From Flavihumibacter fluminis (GTDB taxonomy: Bacteria > Bacteroidota > Bacteroidia > Chitinophagales > Chitinophagaceae), in NCBI RefSeq assembly GCF_021491375.1, contig NZ_JAKEVY010000002.1:558001-622000 (forward strand): DNA of 64,000 bases, read 5' to 3'. The notes under the pieces were generated by a model. The model did no database searches and was not told the origin of the DNA. It saw only the letters and a program-made list of their open reading frames with translations. Position numbers and translations under genes: made by a program. Shown here piece by piece: positions 62,223 through 64,000 of this stretch; the stretch's first letter is position 1, and each line of letters starts with the position of its first letter.

Positions 62223-62960
62223 ATGAAACTAGACCTATTGGCAATCGGTGTCCATCCAGACGATGTAGAGCTGGGCTGTTCGGGCACTATCATCAACGAA
62301 ATTCGAAAAGGAAAGAAGGTTGGAATCGTGGATCTGACACAGGGAGAGCTCGGTACCCGGGGAACCATCGAAACCCGCTATGCCGAGGCTGCGGAAGCCT
62401 CCCGGATCATGGGAATTCATGCAAGGGAAAACCTGAAAATGCGGGATGGTTTTTTTGCCAATGATGAAAAACATCAGTTGGAATTGATCCGCATCATCCG
62501 TAAATACCAGCCAGAGATTGTATTGGCAAATGCACTGGAGGATCGCCATCCGGACCATGGAAGGGCAGGTAAACTGATTGCGGATGCCTGTTTCCTTGCG
62601 GGATTGATCAAGATAGAAACCAGAGACGAGGAAGGCAGGATCCAGGACCGCTGGCGGCCTAAATATGTGTTGCATTATATACAGGACCGCTTGCAGGAGC
62701 CGGATCTGCTGGTAGATATTTCCGATGTATTTGAGCAGCGGATGAAAGCAATCGAAGCCTATTCCACCCAGTTTTACAATCCGGATATGGAAACAGAGGG
62801 CCCCGCAACCTATATCTCAACACCTGATTTCAGGGAGTCGGTTGTAGCCCGGGCCCGGATGCTTGGAAAACGAATCGGTGTTCGTTACGCGGAAGGGTTC
62901 ACAACACAGAAAACATTGGGAATCAGTAGCCTGGATGCACTGATCCAAAATGAGACATAA
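62223..62960 (+). CDS. bshB1: Bacillithiol biosynthesis deacetylase BshB1
   Basis: A 245-aa zinc-dependent PIG-L family deacetylase that removes the acetyl group from GlcNAc-malate in bacillithiol synthesis. Zinc ligands are visible: H11 and D14 in GVHPDDVELG and H112 in DRHPDHGRAGKL. LTQGELGTRGTIETRYAEA is typical of BshB1. ATG 62223 is the start; the frame also contains a TTG at 62181, which lies on the promoter and can be ignored. The gene pairs functionally with ytxJ at 36720. A strong terminator follows. Confidence 0.92.
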   Translation: MKLDLLAIGVHPDDVELGCSGTIINEIRKGKKVGIVDLTQGELGTRGTIETRYAEAAEASRIMGIHARENLKMRDGFFANDEKHQLELIRIIRKYQPEIVLANALEDRHPDHGRAGKLIADACFLAGLIKIETRDEEGRIQDRWRPKYVLHYIQDRLQEPDLLVDISDVFEQRMKAIEAYSTQFYNPDMETEGPATYISTPDFRESVVARARMLGKRIGVRYAEGFTTQKTLGISSLDALIQNET

Positions 62961-62991
62961 GATTAACAGTTTAAAGACTAAACACAAGTGA

Positions 62992-63032
62992 AATGCGTGA
63001 AGGTTTTTTGTACCTTCACGCATTAATTTTTT
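62992..63032 (+). terminator. Terminator of bshB1
   Basis: AATGCGTGAAGGT (62992-63004) and ACCTTCACGCATT (63012-63024) form a perfect 13-bp stem, followed by a T run at 63027-63032. Confidence 0.92.
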
Positions 63033-63054
63033 ATTTCGAACCTGTTATTTTCTC

Positions 63055-64000
63055 ATGGTTACTCCAAAGTTTAGTTCTTCTGCCCAATCCTTTCATGCAG
63101 AATTGAAAAGACGTATCAATCAGTATTTTGAAGAAAAAGGAAAGTCCACCACCGGCAACATGACCTTGTATACCAAGGCGATAATTCTGTTGGTTGCTTT
63201 TGTTTTTACCTATGTGCACCTGGTGTTTTTTACGCCGGTAACCTGGGTAGCGATCCTCGAATGCCTGCTTTTAGGCGGTATTGTAGCAGCGATCGGTTTT
63301 AACATCATGCACGACGGTGCGCACGGAAGTTTCAGCAAATACAAATGGCTGAACCAGGTAGCTGCTTTCTCCCTGAATGTATTGGGCGGCAGCAGCTTTA
63401 TGTGGAATGTAAAACACAATGTGATCCACCACGCCTATACCAATGTGGATGGCTTGGACGACGATATTGATATCCAGCCATGGATGCGGATGAGTACAAC
63501 TCAGCCCAAATATAAATTCCATAAGTACCAGCACATTTACTTCTGGTTTTTGTATGCGCTGTTGTACATCCTCTGGATTTTTGTGCTCGATTACAGTAAG
63601 TATTTCGCGAGCAAAATCGGAAGTATGCCACTGAAGAAAATGAAGCTCGGTGATCATATCACCTTCTGGGCATTCAAAGTGTTCAATCTATTCCTGTATG
63701 TAGGGTTGCCAATTTACATGGTAGGGTTCCTGCCCTGGCTGGTAGGGTTCCTGGTGTTCACCATGTTTGCCGGACTGGTACTAAGTATCGTATTCCAGCT
63801 GGCGCATACAGTTGAGCATACTGCTTTCCCGGTTCCGGATGTGAATACCGGCAGACTGGAAGATGAGTGGGCTGTACACCAGTTGAAAACCACAGCTAAT
63901 TTCGCAACCAATAACAAACTGGTTTGCTGGTTGGTAGGCGGATTGAATTTCCAGGTGGAACATCATCTCTTCCCAAAGATTTCACATGTGCATTATCCGG
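63055..64000 (+). CDS. Fatty acid desaturase, C-terminal end beyond the window
   Basis: At least 315 residues of a membrane-bound di-iron acyl-lipid desaturase. All three His boxes are present: H86 and H90 in MHDGAHGS, H121, H125 and H126 in HNVIHHAYTN, and H303-H304 in FQVEHHLFP. The QxxHH third box places it with the front-end (delta-5/6-like) desaturases. Segments such as AIILLVAFVFTYVHLVFF are membrane helices. It probably adjusts membrane fluidity. The gene is open at the right edge; only the C-terminal residues are missing. Confidence 0.9.
   Translation, partial: MVTPKFSSSAQSFHAELKRRINQYFEEKGKSTTGNMTLYTKAIILLVAFVFTYVHLVFFTPVTWVAILECLLLGGIVAAIGFNIMHDGAHGSFSKYKWLNQVAAFSLNVLGGSSFMWNVKHNVIHHAYTNVDGLDDDIDIQPWMRMSTTQPKYKFHKYQHIYFWFLYALLYILWIFVLDYSKYFASKIGSMPLKKMKLGDHITFWAFKVFNLFLYVGLPIYMVGFLPWLVGFLVFTMFAGLVLSIVFQLAHTVEHTAFPVPDVNTGRLEDEWAVHQLKTTANFATNNKLVCWLVGGLNFQVEHHLFPKISHVHYP

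Overview
The window is a chromosomal segment of a Bacteroidota bacterium, most likely of the family Chitinophagaceae. This rests on the Bacteroidota promoter element TAnnTTTG upstream of many genes, absence of clear Shine-Dalgarno sequences, proteins carrying type IX secretion (T9SS) C-terminal sorting domains, SprB-like repeats, an HU-CCDC81 envelope protein, and bacillithiol genes. No rRNA or tRNA gene was recognised.

Layout. (1) 1-4784: a sugar-oxidation cluster: the start of a divergent GMC oxidoreductase, then an MFS permease, a Tat-signal TIM-barrel isomerase/epimerase, a GMC dehydrogenase and its Tat-lipoprotein small subunit. (2) 4881-7797: a histone H1-like Lys/Ala protein and fusA. 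(3) 7879-13563: two paralogous secreted proteins with near-identical promoter/leader architecture, a DPP IV-like peptidase and a DUF4126 membrane protein, lying between fusA and the S10 operon. (4) 13581-26311: the S10-spc ribosomal protein operon (rpsJ to rplO), secY and map, with internal promoters, hairpins and a terminator before secY. The alpha segment (infA, rpsM, rpsK, rpsD, rpoA, rplQ) does not follow. (5) 26424-31687: an unknown protein, an HI0933-family flavoprotein, rpsA, a candidate 6S-like ncRNA, and an orphan NarL-type regulator. (6) 31907-39764: a 1305-aa repeat-rich secreted protein, lipoproteins, bacilliredoxin YtxJ, an exonuclease, a glycosyltransferase and an EamA transporter. 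(7) 39803-49023: an S9 peptidase, histidine phosphatase, 2-oxoacid dehydrogenase E2, CinA, PBP4, thioesterase and DoxX. (8) 49177-55503: an envelope operon (TPR protein, outer-membrane barrel, HU-CCDC81 protein) plus a methyltransferase. (9) 55496-64000: glutaminyl cyclase, an M43 protease, a decayed IS481 element, lpd, a DEAD-box helicase, bshB1 and a truncated fatty acid desaturase.

The most striking unexplained signal is a family of tandem heptanucleotide arrays, consensus (GTGAGAC)n with variants at positions 3, 5 and 7. Seven genes carry one. In every case it is in sense orientation and begins 0-7 nt after the stop codon, including three inside the ribosomal protein operon; one of these is followed by a nine-unit antisense array that could fold back on it. 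Other notable signals are co-varying cysteine pairs in six tandem protein repeats, a start codon buried in a hairpin, a terminator between rplO and secY, and several promoters placed so close to the start codon that the mRNA should be leaderless.
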